From Vitis vinifera (lineage: Eukaryota; Streptophyta; Magnoliopsida; Vitales; Vitaceae), in the NCBI RefSeq assembly GCF_030704535.1, contig NC_081823.1:7074501-7138500 (forward strand): 64,000 nt of DNA, given 5' to 3'. Position 1 is the stretch's first letter. Each line of letters opens with the position of its first letter. This document shows positions 21,641 to 35,400 of this stretch, piece by piece. The notes below the pieces were generated by a model, which was given only the letters and a program-made list of their open reading frames with translations, ran no database searches and was not told the origin of the DNA. A program made the position numbers and the translations under genes.

Positions 21641-24600
21641 TTAACTTTTCATGAGGTATGCTACTACACAACCCAGCACACTGCCAGCAACAACCTGCAC
21701 AACATCCATTGGAACCGTTACAGACTATTGTTGAGGATCAATTCACCGCTCAAAACAGATTATGGGGAGCACAAAACAAAGTTTCAGCATTGTAACCTTT
21801 CATTTCCATTTTTCTGGAAGTTATTTTGTGTCTGCACATTGGGGGGTGTACGGGATCAACTTCAAGGATAAATTGTCAAATTAGCTTTAATACTAGAGTT
21901 ATAAAAGGACCTTGAACAAGTTTTTATGGTTTGAACAAAAAAGAGGAGCAATTTTACTCTGCATAGTAAGAGCAGGTATCATGATGTTGTAATATTACTT
22001 TTCTTTGTGTTGCATTAGGATGATTTCCGTGCAGACCATTGAAGATTAATCCATTGTCCCTAAAAAGACAAACTCTTCATAAACTAATAGCAGCTAAGAT
22101 ATGTGTCAACAGCCAGTTGAAGTGAATGGTGAATAGAACAGATTCCTTGCTTCTTTTGGCTTCCATCATGAATTGTGGGTTTTCTGTCTAGCTAATCAAA
22201 TATTGTTTCATTTCCATTCTCAGGAAATAGAACACTTTGTAGCAAGAATATAATTTTTTTACCGGATGAAGTCATAATAAGAATTACTATATTAAGAAAA
22301 TGTAATGACCACTCTCCTTGAAAAATGATCAACTTTAACAAAGAATGCACATGTCTACAAGGAGGAATAAAATGATATGCTGACATATTTCCTAAGAGTC
22401 CATTCCCACAAGAATGGTAAGCGGGCAAAGAAAATACAATCAGTTACTAACAAGATAAAGGATTACTGAATGTATGAATATACGCAAAATACATATGAAC
22501 AAACCAAACCTGAAGTGGAGTATGACCAAGTGAATCTCGTAGCGGTCTAACATTAGAGACAGGGTGGTCGGGAGGTAGTTCACACACAATTTGATTCAAC
22601 AACTGCAATCAACATCAAACACAAGTATATCATCAAAGAAGAGATAACAAAAACAAACCTGGTTAGATACACAAACAATCTCATTTTAGAATCCACAGAC
22701 CACCACGGGATTCAGGAAACATTGACTGGACATGTTTTAACCCCAGAATTGCAAAACAGACAAAGGAAAAGGGTAATTTAGTTCCTTCAAGGACATATGA
22801 TAAAGAAAAAGATAACAATGGTGTAAACCACACAAAACTGCTATATTAATCCAACAATAACCATGATGGATATTTGAAATCTTTGAAGCCAATTCACACT
22901 TCAACACTTTCAGTGATGATAAAATTTTATGACACAATACAGCAAGGAAGTATGCTAAGATATTCCATATGTTCAAATCATCTTCAACCTAGCCTTCAAT
23001 ATTGGAGCTCCAAGCAATCATCATAACTCAAATGAAGACAATTCTATGTTTATTTCTCAGGACAATCAAAGAACATAAGTTCATGTCATAAAGCTGCAGG
23101 CACTAGTTTATTACCCTATTAAGAAACCGGACACAATTTACTAGAACACACAAGCAACTAGAATTGCAGGAAACTGTCAATTCTTGTTTAGTTCTTCTCT
23201 GCAGGATAAACAATGCATGAATAACGAGCAAGAGAAATCAAATTCAATTACAAATATGACAAAATATAATTTTTAGAAAATAAATATGCACCAACAGTAC
23301 AGCAGAAGAAGAGATGGCCTATAATTAAACATAAAACATGGCCATAGATACTAGAAAGTAATGGAGAAACACGATTCAATTGTTAGAATATGCAGAGATG
23401 AGATGAGCTGAGCTGAGTATTACTCTAAACCAAATGAAGTATTTCCAAAGGGTCATAGCAAAATCTTTAGAAAAACCCACTTTATCTGAACAAACTTTCT
23501 CTAATCCTCAATATATCTATATTTACCAGAATTCTTACCTCAGCTTGTCGACCAGCATGAAGTCTCACACCGGAAGCATCATACATAACCTGTAAAGGAG
23601 CAAAATTAATACTCCAAGCAGCCTAACTCCAAATTAATAATGAACAGTTGATTATAGTTCTGATAAGTGAAAATAACAGGGAAAAGTATTAAAAGAGATA
23701 AAATAACTACCAGCAGTTCCATAAACCAGACAAACATAGGTCAGAACAGTATGATTCAGGAAGGGTACATAATCATAGGGGCCATGACACATACGATGAG
23801 CATGCGCATACTATATCCAGATTTCTACTATATCTTACCTCATCCCCTTGCTCTCTATGAGAATTCTAGGATCTGTTAAGGTAACTGTTTTTGAAAAGAT
23901 TTTTCTGTTCTTAAAAATAAAAAACAATTTTCTAACTTAAAAAACACATTTGGCATAATTTGGACAGAAAACAGTTTCTTCAGAATTTGTTCTGAAAACA
24001 GGTCGTTTTTTGGAACAATTTCAAGGTGTCCTCGGTTGTTTTTTGTAGAGTGTTCTAAGCAACAATTAAAAAAAATGGAGAATACTTTGAAAACTTTTGC
24101 ATCATATATAAGTGTACAACTTCATGCAGGATAAACCAAGAAAACTGTTTTACATATTTTAGTTCCCAACAAAATTTTATTCCTGAAAAACAACTGAGAA
24201 CATTTTTTAAGAACTGCTCTCAAAAAAAAAAAAATGAGAATTGTCTCCAAAAACATTACCAAATAGGCCTCTAATCTTTGGGTTTACTCTCTCTAAGATA
24301 TTCATCGTAGTAGAATTCGTCCTTCTATAAAAGCATTTACCCCTTTACCCCTAATGCAGGATTCATGGTAATATTTGTACTAAGAATTCTCTTAACATAA
24401 TAGAAAATGTACACTTAATGCAGGATAAACCAAGAAAACTGTTTTTCATACTTTAGTTCCCAACAAAATTTTATTCCTGAAAAACAACTGAGAACATCTT
24501 TTAAAAACTGTTCTCAAAAAAAAAAAAAAAAATGAGAATTGTCTCCAAAAACATTACCAAATAGGCCTCTAATCTTTGGGTTTACTCTCTCTAAGATATT

Positions 24601-27297
24601 CATAGTAGTAGAATTCGTCCTTCTATAAAAGCATTTACCCCTTGACCCCTAATGCAGGATTCATGGTAATATTTGTACTAAGAATTCTCTTAACATAATA
24701 GAAAATATAATGATACTAGAAATTTTAAAAATTTACACTTGGTAACACTAAAATCATTGTCATAAACACAGTTCATAAAACATTAACCATACCTTGCTTT
24801 ATAGGTAATGCCAAAGTGTCACTCCAAGACAGGCTATTTCATATTACAAATTTGCATATCTTGCTTTATAGGTAATGCCAAAGTGTCACTTCAAGACAGA
24901 CTATTTCATAATACCAATTTGCCTATACTTTATCTTTATTGATACTTGATTAATAAGCCATGCCTGATACTCATGATAATTGATCAGCACTGATTAAGGA
25001 CATATTTAAGACAAAACTACATAGGGCTTGTGGATGCTTTTCATCAATTATTCTCTTCAAAATGGGCTTTTGGTTTCAAAATGGACAGCCTAACCAGCAA
25101 ATTCAGACCACTTGCTCCAAGTGGCAGCTGATTGAGGTCTTAACAAGAGCGATGATTGACCACTGAATTTTTAGGAGTGCAATTATGACAGCAAATAACT
25201 GATGTCACAAAAAAACAAAACCTTCTTATGAACAAGTAGAACCAGTGTCCATAGTTATGGTCCTAGGTCAATTATAATGCCTGATTACCTAAACACCAAA
25301 ACAAGCAGGAAAAAAAATCATAATTGAGAAATCTATTAAACTCAATACAAAGCCAACAAAGGGAAACTGCAAGATTAATTTGTTATGATCCTGCTTGCAC
25401 TTCAGATATCTGGACAAAGGTTGAACATAGGCAAGCATGCCAATACAAAAGAATGAATAAGACCTGGTTAAAAAGTACATACAACACACGCCAAAACCAC
25501 TGCAATGGCAAATGCTGATCCTCCAGTTCCTTCTTGAAAACCAATAGCAACTGCAAGGGCTGTCACAGTTGCTGAATGTGATGAAGGCATTCCACCCGAC
25601 CCAAGCATCCTTCTAGAATCCCATCTCTTCTCCTTATACCTGCACGTCTAGGAGGATATTCAAAGACTAAGCAAGAAATTACAAAGAAGAAAAAGGAGAA
25701 CTACAAGCAACCAATCGATATTAGCTGCATATAAAAGTTATAGCAAGGAACAATATGAAAATATCAACAAAGATGAAACAAAGTTTCTTCCTCGGTTAAA
25801 CATTGCTTTTACTCTAACCATATAAACATGAGGTGAAGCCTTCAAGATAAAGGAAAAGAAACAATATTTAGCCTGTCAACCTTTATTAGCAATTCTCAAA
25901 CATTAGCTATTGCAATGGAATATGTTCTGACATGAAGGGTATTCTGTACAAGTATGGTGAGATGGCAAGAGCATATTGGCTCAAGGGGAGAATGAAGCAT
26001 CTTGGTAGGAAAGAGGACCAAGGAAGGGGCAATGCTTGGTGTTTTCAGGCTCATTTCGACCCATTTACAGAGATTGAAACCATGTTTTGTTAGCTAACCC
26101 AAAAGGCCTAGCTAAATATAGCAAACTTAGCACATAGAACACAACTGTCACCACATGAAAGGCCACTCACTTACACCTAAGAAGTCTGAGCAGATGGCAC
26201 TACCACTTGATTATGTCCAAAAATAACTACTATACTCACATCTCACTTGGATCTCCCACTCAACACTCATCAAAATCTAGCTTAAAGTCTCCAGGAGGAA
26301 AATGTTTTCACGAGCTAATTGGCACTGCACTCCTAATGAGAGTTGCTAGCTCATTCCCAGTCAGCATTGTTGAGAAAGAAAAATGCTGATGCACAGCCGA
26401 CAGACCCGCTAGCAAGTGATGTAATGTTTAAATAAGGATTATTGCCTTCTCAACAACAAACCAGCAAGTTTGGCCAGCTTGAATAACATTATTGGTTGAG
26501 AAATAGCCTCAACCTAAATGCATCTCTAACTTCCCTTTAACATACATGTTTTCGGCACCTTTTTCATTTTTATAGATATATAAAGCCAAGATCCCTAATT
26601 CAGAATTCAATGCAATAGCCCAATAGCCGGCATACCCAACTACATTGCTGGTTAAACTACCTAACTGTGTTCAAATATGCAATACATGTTATGCATTTTT
26701 TAGACTTATGTTGCATGTAATCCATAAATCTCGGCTTAGATATTTTGACAAAGAAAGTGCCTGTTGCCGCTTTTGTAAGTAAGCAAGCTTGCTTTTTATC
26801 TCCTCTTTCCATAATAGGTACTCAACAATTAAATCTATAGGAAGGCATATTAAGCCATGAAAACGATTTTCACTCAAACCCTAGAATGCTCTGGCAAAAT
26901 CCAAATGGCCAATTGAAATCAACCTAAACCAAAAGAAAAGTAGAAACATAAACCCTTGGTTTGGTTTTTGGGACAAAAATATTGGTTCATTTTCCTGTCC
27001 CACCTTTTCTCAGCAACCAAACAGAACAAAATTGGGGAAAAAACAAAACAAAACAAAAACCCTAAATTCGGAGCTCCTTCTATTACAGAAAATTTCAACC
27101 AAACTACCACGATATATAGAGAAAAAACAGAGAGAAATAGAGAAAGAGTACCAAGTGGTGAAGAGCTTGAGAAATTGAGCGAGAGCGAAGGAAAGGAAGG
27201 CAGAGAGGAGAGGGAGGTTGTTGGGGATGATTGACGACCCAGATGATGTCGATCCAGCGATGGATGAAGCATCAGCGGCTGTGATCACTTCATCCAT
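21641..27297 (-). CDS. DUF212 acid phosphatase/vanadium-haloperoxidase-related membrane protein
   Basis: Five exons on the minus strand: 27297-27152, 25639-25483, 23589-23539, 22602-22510 and 21694-21641, making 166 residues. All junctions are GT-AG and in phase. For exon 2 the donor GTATGT after 25483 was chosen over an earlier GT because it restores the conserved LACVVMYDASG. The N-terminus is a short Ser-rich leader followed by a hydrophobic segment (PLLSAFLSFALAQFLKLFT). The family core follows (KRWDSRRMLGSGGMPSSHSA, with the PSSH motif, then SGVRLHAGRQAE and SLGHTPLQVVAG), ending in a membrane segment. Bacterial relatives are YuiD-like. The PSSHS and GH-containing motifs recall PAP2-type phosphatases, but activity is unproven. 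Introns total about 5 kb and hold repeats. The gene looks intact. Confidence 0.93.
23877..24273. mobile_element. MITE-like repeat in a DUF212-gene intron
   Basis: Starts with AAGGTAACTGTTTTTGAAAAG and ends with CCAAAAACATTACCAAATAGG, an imperfect inverted pair. The interior has runs of 'gttcttaaaaa'. The right end is included in the 294-base duplication that follows. Confidence 0.45.
24124..24706. repeat. 294-base tandem duplication
   Basis: Units 24124-24417 and 24418-24706 are nearly identical, both starting ATGCAGGATAAACC. They differ mainly in poly-A length and a handful of substitutions. They lie in intron 2 of the DUF212 gene. Confidence 0.9.
24793..24926. repeat. 67-base tandem duplication
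   Basis: Two units begin CTTGCTTTATAGGTAATGCC at 24793 and 24860. Only a few bases differ. Same intron as the 294-base duplication. Confidence 0.9.
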
Positions 27298-28934
27298 TGA
27301 AGCAAATCTGAGAAAGGAGGGGGACGTTTCAGGTCAAGAGGACGACCCCAATGGTTGAGAAATTTGGAAAATATTAGCCCGATGATTGGTAGGGGAAAAC
27401 ATTTTCGGAATTCCTTAATTATTGTATCCACGTCACTGCTTCGTCAACTAGATGTAGTGGGGCCCGGAACGTCTGGCGTGGAGGCCCCACAAACAACAAC
27501 TTGCCCTGCCACGCTGTCAGCAAACCTCCTGTTGGTGACTTGATTCATGGGCCTAAAGGCAAGGACAGACCAGGTCCATCAGATATATGGATTTGGGCCG
27601 TTTTAAAGTGGTCGGGCTAGCTCAAAGGTCTGTGCGTTTGGCTCATATGGACCTAAGACCAGAGAAGCCCTCTATGACCTATGCTAATTGCTATCCAACC
27701 CACAAGGAAGAGATCGAGGATTTTGAAAAAAGAAAAAAAAAACAATTTAAAAAAATATTTATTAAAATATAGCACTTTTGAAACTATTTCCAAATTTCCT
27801 ATATTTTTAAGGAATCCAATTGGAAAAGTATCATATTTTAATAATTTAAAAAAAAATGGTATTTTCGTCAAAAAGCCATAGAGACTAAGCCGCTTCAAAG
27901 TATTGTGATGTAATTTTCACCTTCTATTTTATCAAGATCATGTTTGTTTCATAAAAATTTTGAAAGAAAATAGAACTAAAAGTAGAATAAAAAAAGAAAA
28001 TAGATTTAAAATAAAAAAATCATATTTATGTCTCACTTCACATTATTTTAAGTTACATTATAAGTTCAAATGTTTTTATCCTAAAAATTGTTTTTTAAAA
28101 TAAATTTGGTGTTTGGCAAAATTTAAGAAATGCTTTTAAAAATATGAATTCATATTAGAAAAATTAATTTGTCTTAACATTTTTTAGACTTTTTAATTGA
28201 ACGAACAAAAAATTTTGAATCTTCAATAAAGAGTATTTACTCAACATTGTTTAGACTTATCTATGACTTTTGGGATGAGCAAACAAAAACCTTAAAAATA
28301 TTGTCAAATAATGTAGATTCATTATCGTGTTTCATGTACGTTAATATATATGAAGAGAAATGGTTATTTGTCCGCATTGGAGAAACTAATGATAAACTTT
28401 TCTTAGAATCCTATGGAATTTGAAATCGAAAACACACAAAAAATAAAAAACAAAAATGTACACGAAACCTAAAACAACAACCAATCCTTGTGAATTATGA
28501 CTAGTAACAGAAAAAAATTTTGCATTGGGTCTTTTGGGTTGTTGAGAAAACGATAGGATTGGAAGAAAAAATCCCAACTGTGACTCATCCTTAATCCAAT
28601 TTTCCCTTTATTGAAGTGTGTTTGATTAGTGAAAAAAAATAATTAAGGAAAATAAAAGTTCATGGTAGGCAAATCTAGTCCCCCCCCCCCCTTTTTTTTC
28701 CTACCCGTTTTCGGAAACCAAAATTAAAACACATCTACTTTGCAAAGACACCAAAGAAACAACCATGATCCTCCAAAAACGCAGCTACATCTCAAAGACA
28801 CCAAAGCATAAAAGCAAAGAAGTAATCATGATCCTTGAAAAAATATGCCTCAATGAAAACCATGAAATAATATATCACCAAATCATTAAGATTTCATTAC
28901 AGAGTTATTGTAAAAAACATTTATAATCTTTTTA
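27298..28934. other. Promoter side of the DUF212 gene and AT-rich DNA
   Basis: The first roughly 350 bases are less AT-rich and should hold the DUF212 promoter; no clear TATA box was found. The remainder is AT-rich, including a C10/T8 run near 28680. Around 27930-28150 is a diverged relative of the 'atgtttg...' MITE family. No gene. Confidence 0.45.
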
Positions 28935-29349
28935 CGTGATATCCCACATCAGATAAGGGATGAAATTACTAGAGTTATATAGGTCTGTGTTTCTTTTAAT
29001 TATGTAAATGTATTTTAAAGTCGTGAAAATTTGTTAGCTCTATAGAGTCGTAAAGGTCTGTTAGATTTAGAGCGAACAATATCTACACGATTGATTATGA
29101 GTTATTACAAATGATATTAAAATCGATTATTGACCCAAGTTAGGAATTTGTTTGATCTCCTAAATGGTATTTGTTTGTTTGGTCTCTCAATCCCATGAGA
29201 CATAATCAAGATAGTTTCATAATATCATCGAATAAGTGAATTATATATGTATGAACTCTTCTTAATCATATAGACACATTTTAAAAATATGAGAGTCCTT
29301 TTAAATTCAGAACGAACAATATCTACACGATTAAATATGACTCGTTATA
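28935..29349 (+). mobile_element. Diverged TRIM-like element
   Basis: A left repeat (about 28935-29108) starts GTGATATCCCACATCAGATA and ends GAGTTATTACA. The right copy (about 29219-29349) shares GAACAATATCTACACGATT. A primer-site-like but degraded ATGATATTAAAATCG follows the left repeat. No clean target-site duplication or open frame was found, so the limits are approximate. Confidence 0.55.
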
Positions 29350-32064
29350 TTTTAACATTTTAAATTATTTATGAAAAAACTATTTTCAAATACAGAATAA
29401 ACTCTCCAAGTCTAACTATGCGAGAAAATAACAAACAAGGGGGCCTAGTGGGATCTCTACGTGGGGGGAGAATGGAGTCGATGAAATCAAAGATGTCAAA
29501 TTTGTATTATCAGTAAATAAAAACATTTAAATTTGTAGATTTATGATGTTGGGCCCATATTCGAAATGAGTCATTCTCCTTTGCCCACATGGCTCTGATT
29601 CACAACTGTGGGCCCAGATTAAAGAATCATTTCAAACCCCTCACTTTTTCCTAACTTTGAAGCCCACCAATTCAATCAAGCCAGTCCAGACCCCACTTGG
29701 GTTCAGTCCAAAACTCCAATTAGTTGACCCCTAAGCAGAATGGCAAGTCAATTGCGTTTGTTGTAAAACTATATAAAAAAATGTTTTTTTATTTTTAAAT
29801 TTAACTTATTACTTTATTTTATTAAACTTTAAATAATATAATCAGTAACTTTTTTAGGATAATGTTTGATTTTTATATTTATGGAAGAAGTACACAAATT
29901 TAGTGGTCAAGTACAAGAAACAAAGATAAGTATTATCGATGTATAATTGGATTTTATATTTGAGAATTGTATTTTAAAATGCTTTTATTAAAGATAAGAT
30001 TAATTTTAATTTTTTTAATCGTGATCAATTAGCTATTTGATTTACAAAATAAATATTTAAAACCCTAAAATATTAAATAATAAGTGGATTTAAAGTAAAC
30101 CCTAAAGTATACTTTTTCATCAAATTTAATTTTAAATAGGAATGGAATTTAAGCAAATTAATCCGACCTAACCTAACTTTTGGATGGATTTGGACAATCA
30201 TTTTTAATACTAGATTTGGATTTGAGTTAAGTTTTTTTAATTCAAACTTAATTCCAATTCGACTTAAGTAAAAATTTCAAATAACTTAAATATAAGCTTA
30301 ACTCGATTTAATCTTTTTATAATATTTATAATATATATTATCTTAGATAATAATACTTATTTATTTGATTTTTTTTTTATCAAATTATAATCATATCTTA
30401 TATTTTTGTTTTGTCAAAAGGATAGATAAATTTATTATTATTATTATTATTATTATCTTATTTAATATTTAAAGACAGATAAACTGGACCCTTAAGAGTA
30501 CCAATCACTTGGCTTGGGGAAAATGCAAATGGGGACTTCAATTGGTTGCATACAAGTTGGGGGAGTCTTAATCGGTCAAGTTCCACCTTAACTAGATGAG
30601 TTGGAGGTTATGATGCAAGTTAGCAATGACTAATAAGGGGTTTGACCCTAATTAGCACGCATCGGTACTGATTGGTCCTAAGCCGATTAAGCTCTTTGCA
30701 ATCATTTTTCCCTAATGACTAATAACTTGGCCAATCCCAAAGTCAATTTGAAATTGTACCTAACAACAAATTTCTCCAAAAATCTCCTATTTAAGCTATT
30801 ATTACTCTTTTATGTTCTAGATTATTGAAATCATTGTCACAATCATTTATTAAACTAAAGAGTGTTTGGGGCACCTTTTTATATAACTTGTTAATCCATA
30901 CTTAGGGCTCGTTTCACAATAATTCTAAAAAGTGTTTTTAATATTTTTAATATTTGAAATTTTTTATCATTCAAAGTGTTAAAAATGTTAAAAACGCTTT
31001 TTAGAATCACTCTCAAACGTACTTTTATTATACTTTAATCATAGTTTTTTTTAGTAACTAATTTTTAATCTTAATTTTTCTTGTGTACTTAATCTTCAAT
31101 TTGTAAACCAGGGTGGCTTATTTTTTAGGTTCATTCTTGTAAACTTCCGAGGGTTAATTTCAAGTGTAATAAATTATTTGAGAAAGATTGTGAGAGTTGA
31201 TTAGAACCATAAATCAAAGTGTAAAGGTTGAAGATTTTGATTAGGAAAAACGTTGATTTTAATGGAGAATTCTAGAGTCCGAATTGAATTAAGAAGTAGG
31301 GTGTGTAAGTAATTGTCAAATCACTATAAAATATTTGTCTATATCTTTTTATCCTATTCTCTTTTCATCATACTTATAATTAGTTTAATTATTATCATTT
31401 GCATCATGTTTTGCTAAAAATTAGTTTAATTATTATCATTTGCATCATGTTTTGCTAAAAATCATAAAAAAAACACCGACACTCGATTCGACCTCTCTTT
31501 TTAGTATATATTATAAGGTTGTCAATTTATTTTCACAATATTAATCCTAGATTTCATAATAAATTCCGACCTTCTTCGACTTTATTCACACCATCATGAG
31601 GTGTAATTGAAATTTAATAAGAATTGCACCTCCTAATGGATCTACTAGGCGTTAAATCTTTGGATTTAATCCATGGATCATCATCTAACAAATCAAATGG
31701 AACTGGTCCTTCAAAATCATCATTCGTAGTTAGTATTAACGACATACTTGATAGTGACTCTATTCTATTTATTTTTATAATATACAGTTTGAAGTAAACA
31801 ATTGACTAAATAATTAAAATTGATGTAATGGAACTAAAAATTTAAGTATTGTTCTTTACAACATCATCTATAGAAAGACTATATAGTCTTTTTATTTAAT
31901 CATATTGTTTTGGTTTTAATTTCATAAATTTGTTTAACAATATTGCTTCATTTTTGTTCATAAATTATATTTTTAAAATTCTTACAAACAATTAAAATTA
32001 AATTTAGACAAAAATAATCTTATGAACTAAAAGTCCAAATGCCTTGCACATGGACCACACAATA
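29350..32064. other. Gene-poor AT-rich DNA
   Basis: No gene seen. Contains an ATT microsatellite (30431-30456) and a 41-base tandem duplication at 31380-31461 (TTAGTTTAATTATTATCATT...). The segment 30480-30790 is less AT-rich but has no frame. Confidence 0.5.
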
Positions 32065-32460
32065 TGTAACGACCCACACTTAACCATGTAGATATTGTCC
32101 GCTTTGGGCCCAAGGGGACCCTCACGGCTTTAAAACGCGTCTACTTAGTTAAGAGGAGTCCGATGTGAGACATCACAAACACCACCCCCCCCCCCCCCCC
32201 CCCCCCCATGCAGACACAACGTCCTCGTTGTGTCCCATGGGATTGCGGGGCCAAACAGACAAAGCCAAACAAACCCCCACATCGGGGTCGGGGATCGGCT
32301 CTGATACCATTTGTAATGACCCGCACCCAACCATGTAAATATTGTCTGCTTTGGGCCCAAGGGGACCCTCACGGCTTTAAAACGCGTCTACTTGGTTAAG
32401 AGGAGTCTCTACATATATAGCGTTAGGAACATTCTCTCCTATCCGATGTGGAACATCACA
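32065..32460 (-). mobile_element. TRIM retroelement, reverse orientation
   Basis: Terminal repeats are 32065-32177 (113 bases) and 32312-32460 (149 bases); the first lacks about 35 bases of the second. They share CATGTAGATATTGTC-like and GGGCCCAAGGGGACCCTCAC blocks. Read on the minus strand, the right repeat is the 5' one and is followed by TGGTATCAGAGCC (32309-32297), a good initiator-Met tRNA primer site. The interior ends in a 23-base pure G run (plus-strand C, 32185-32207) followed by TGGTGTT, placed where the polypurine tract should be. A perfect CAATA duplication flanks it (32060-32064 and 32461-32465). Repeats begin TG and end CA. No coding capacity. Confidence 0.88.
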
Positions 32461-35400
32461 CAATACTTTAAAAAGTAGAGAATATTATAAAACTAAACTC
32501 CAAAACTAGGAAATTAAACCTGTTTCATGATTGGTGGCATTCTTTCTTTTCATTTTTTCCATAATTGTAAGGTTATGTTTGTTCTCAAAAAGTTTGAAGG
32601 AAAATATGAGGAAAAGTAGAAAAAAATAAAAAAATAGATTTAAAATTAATAAATTATTTTTATATACTATTTCAAAAAAAAATTCACTTATTTAACTTTT
32701 TTATATAAATATTGGATAATTTAAAATTTTACCAATTTCTTAATAATTTTAATTATATTTTACTTTCTTTGGTATTTTTTTTGTATTTTTCATAGTAAAA
32801 TCAAATATAAGAAAATTATTTTTTTAACATTTTTTTCCTAATATTTTTCAGGAATGAAACATAATATAAAGCTTTTTTTGAAACAACTTCTCAAATGCTT
32901 AAAGTATGAACTCTTACACAAAATGTATAGATTTACATTATCGTCTCAAAATTAGTTTAAATATTTTTAAATTTTAATATAATAATTTTTTTAATACCTC
33001 TATTTTTAATTAATTTTACAAAATCATTATATTTTCAACATAAATTTTTAAATATTATCATATTTCATGCATAAATTGCTATTAATTTTTATTTTTGAAA
33101 ACAAAATGGTATCTAAACGGATATTAAGTTAAGACAATAATTTTTTTTAATACCTCAGATTTTTTAATCAATTTTTAGATGGATAAGAGTTTGACATAGT
33201 ATATAAAAATAAATTTTTAAAAAAATCATTTTACATTTCAATCATAATTCATAGCCCTTTAGAAAAAAAACGTATCCAAATCATAACATCGACGTCTCAA
33301 TAAAGAACATTAAATGTAAAAGTAAAAAGCCATGCAAGTGGTCCAAAACCCCCACAACCATATACAATTCCATCTCAGACAATATATATGTCTATGGCCC
33401 ATAATGTCGTAACAAAAACCCCACACACTTAGACCCCTCGTGAATGGCCAACCTCGCTGGCTTGATGGTTGGTGCCCCACCCATGTGAAATCTCTTCCGA
33501 TCAACCACTCTCCTTCACTGCATAGTGTCCTCCCCAGAAAGGATAATGCTTTTTTGTTTTCTATTCAGATAATAGACCAGATTCCCCATCTGAAGTTTCC
33601 TCCCCTTGTCTTCTATTCTATGATGCCATCTCATCCCCATCCCCATCCCCTCACCTTCAAAATTAATGGAACCAACTTTTCAATTTTCAATTTTCAACCC
33701 CCTTGATGATCACCTTTTGTAGTTTTCCCTTTACAACATCCCCCACCTAACTTGATTTAATTTATTCCATTATTTGCTTCCTAAATATGAAAAATTATTG
33801 GTAAAGGAACTATATATTAGTATATTACCAAATCTTTTGATGGAATATGGTTGCATTAACATCATACCTTTTCTTGTAGTGTGGGTCTCATGGGAAGGTG
33901 CCCCAAAAAGTTGTCAGGATTCAGGAAGGATAATGTTCAAATATTGTATGATTGGAATATGTTGATTTTTCTTGACTATGATGTAAATACTTGGCATTAA
34001 TAGTATAAGACGACTCAAAGTATTGACCGGCAAGTGGGCTAAAATGTGAATTTTTTATGGCCCAAAATTTTGATTATCTATGTCTTGAGTTTGTCTTGGT
34101 GCTTAAATTTAAATCATACGATACCCATTTGATGTCATATCAAAATTTTAAAGCCTTGTTTGTGACGTATTTAGATGAATTGAGTAGGTGCCCACAAATG
34201 TATAGAAAAATTAAGAGTTAGTTGTAAGTAAATTGTATAAGGTAACGAGAAGATAAGATAGAAATATAAAAAGATACAAGTTAGTAATAAAAAAAAATGG
34301 AGATTATTATCGAGAGGAATCCATTGTAGTATAAAAATATGTGATGAGTCAGATCGAAATATATGTGTGTTTTGGTTTTATTATTTTATACAAAGTTCGA
34401 TTTCATTGTTTTATACTCTAATTTCATTCTTTTGTGTTTGATCGTGTTCAATTATCTAAATTTAATAATACACTATTAATAGTAGATATGTAATTTTCCA
34501 TATGTACCTCTTTTTTACGTTAAAAACTTTCCTATCAAAGTGTGGTGCTCAAGCACTCAAAGTGTGGTGCCCAAGCACTAAGGTGGTCGAGTGGATCCTT
34601 TTGAATAGTATGGTGCTAAAAAAAAAGTAAGTCACCATAAGCAATATCACTTATTCAATCATATTTGTCCAAACAATTAATTGTCATAAAGTAAGTCCAT
34701 TATGCACCATCAACAAATTAACCTAACAATTGTTATGTATTGATAGTAGGACATATTACAGGATTAAGAATATATTTGGTAGTAGTTTTAGGAAATATTT
34801 TTAACATTTTTAATACATAAAATACAAAAAGTTTCAAGTATTATAAATACTAAAAACGCTTTTAACAATCATTGTCAAATACAATCTAAATGTTAAAATA
34901 AAAAGATGTTATAATAACCTAGGGGAACTTACAAAGTTCATTTTATATAAGGGTTGACAAATAAGAATCAAAGATATGCACAAACTCTTCCATGAAATCA
35001 ATTCTCAAAAACTTGAGAGCTAACCTAAGTGTCCAATGTCAAAATCCAAAACCAACACAAAGTATAAAGAAATAGTATTTTTTAATTTTTTCCTAAATGA
35101 CAAATATTGAAAATTTTGTGGGATTAAAAGAATCGACTATAATAAAGAAAAATCCATAAGAATGATCTAGAAGTCGAGTTTTCCTTAAGGGTGTGATTTT
35201 ACTTTTATTTTCTAAAAGCAATGCAGTACTTTATAAAGTGAATAAAGTAACCAAGAAGTTTTTGAATTGAAAACAAAAAAGTCTTGATTATTAATGTTTT
35301 AAGGCAAAATGACAACTTCAAGTAATTTTACTTGCAAAACACTCCTAAGCAAAATGACAATTTGTTGATGTAATATGCACTTATAAATAACTTAATGTTA

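Noticed and set aside
32145..32399. Gly-run frames on both strands
   Set aside because: They read through the C/G homopolymer of the TRIM and have no coding signal.
33310..33965. Candidate genes in a less AT-rich island
   Set aside because: Short frames without splice support, domains or signal peptides.
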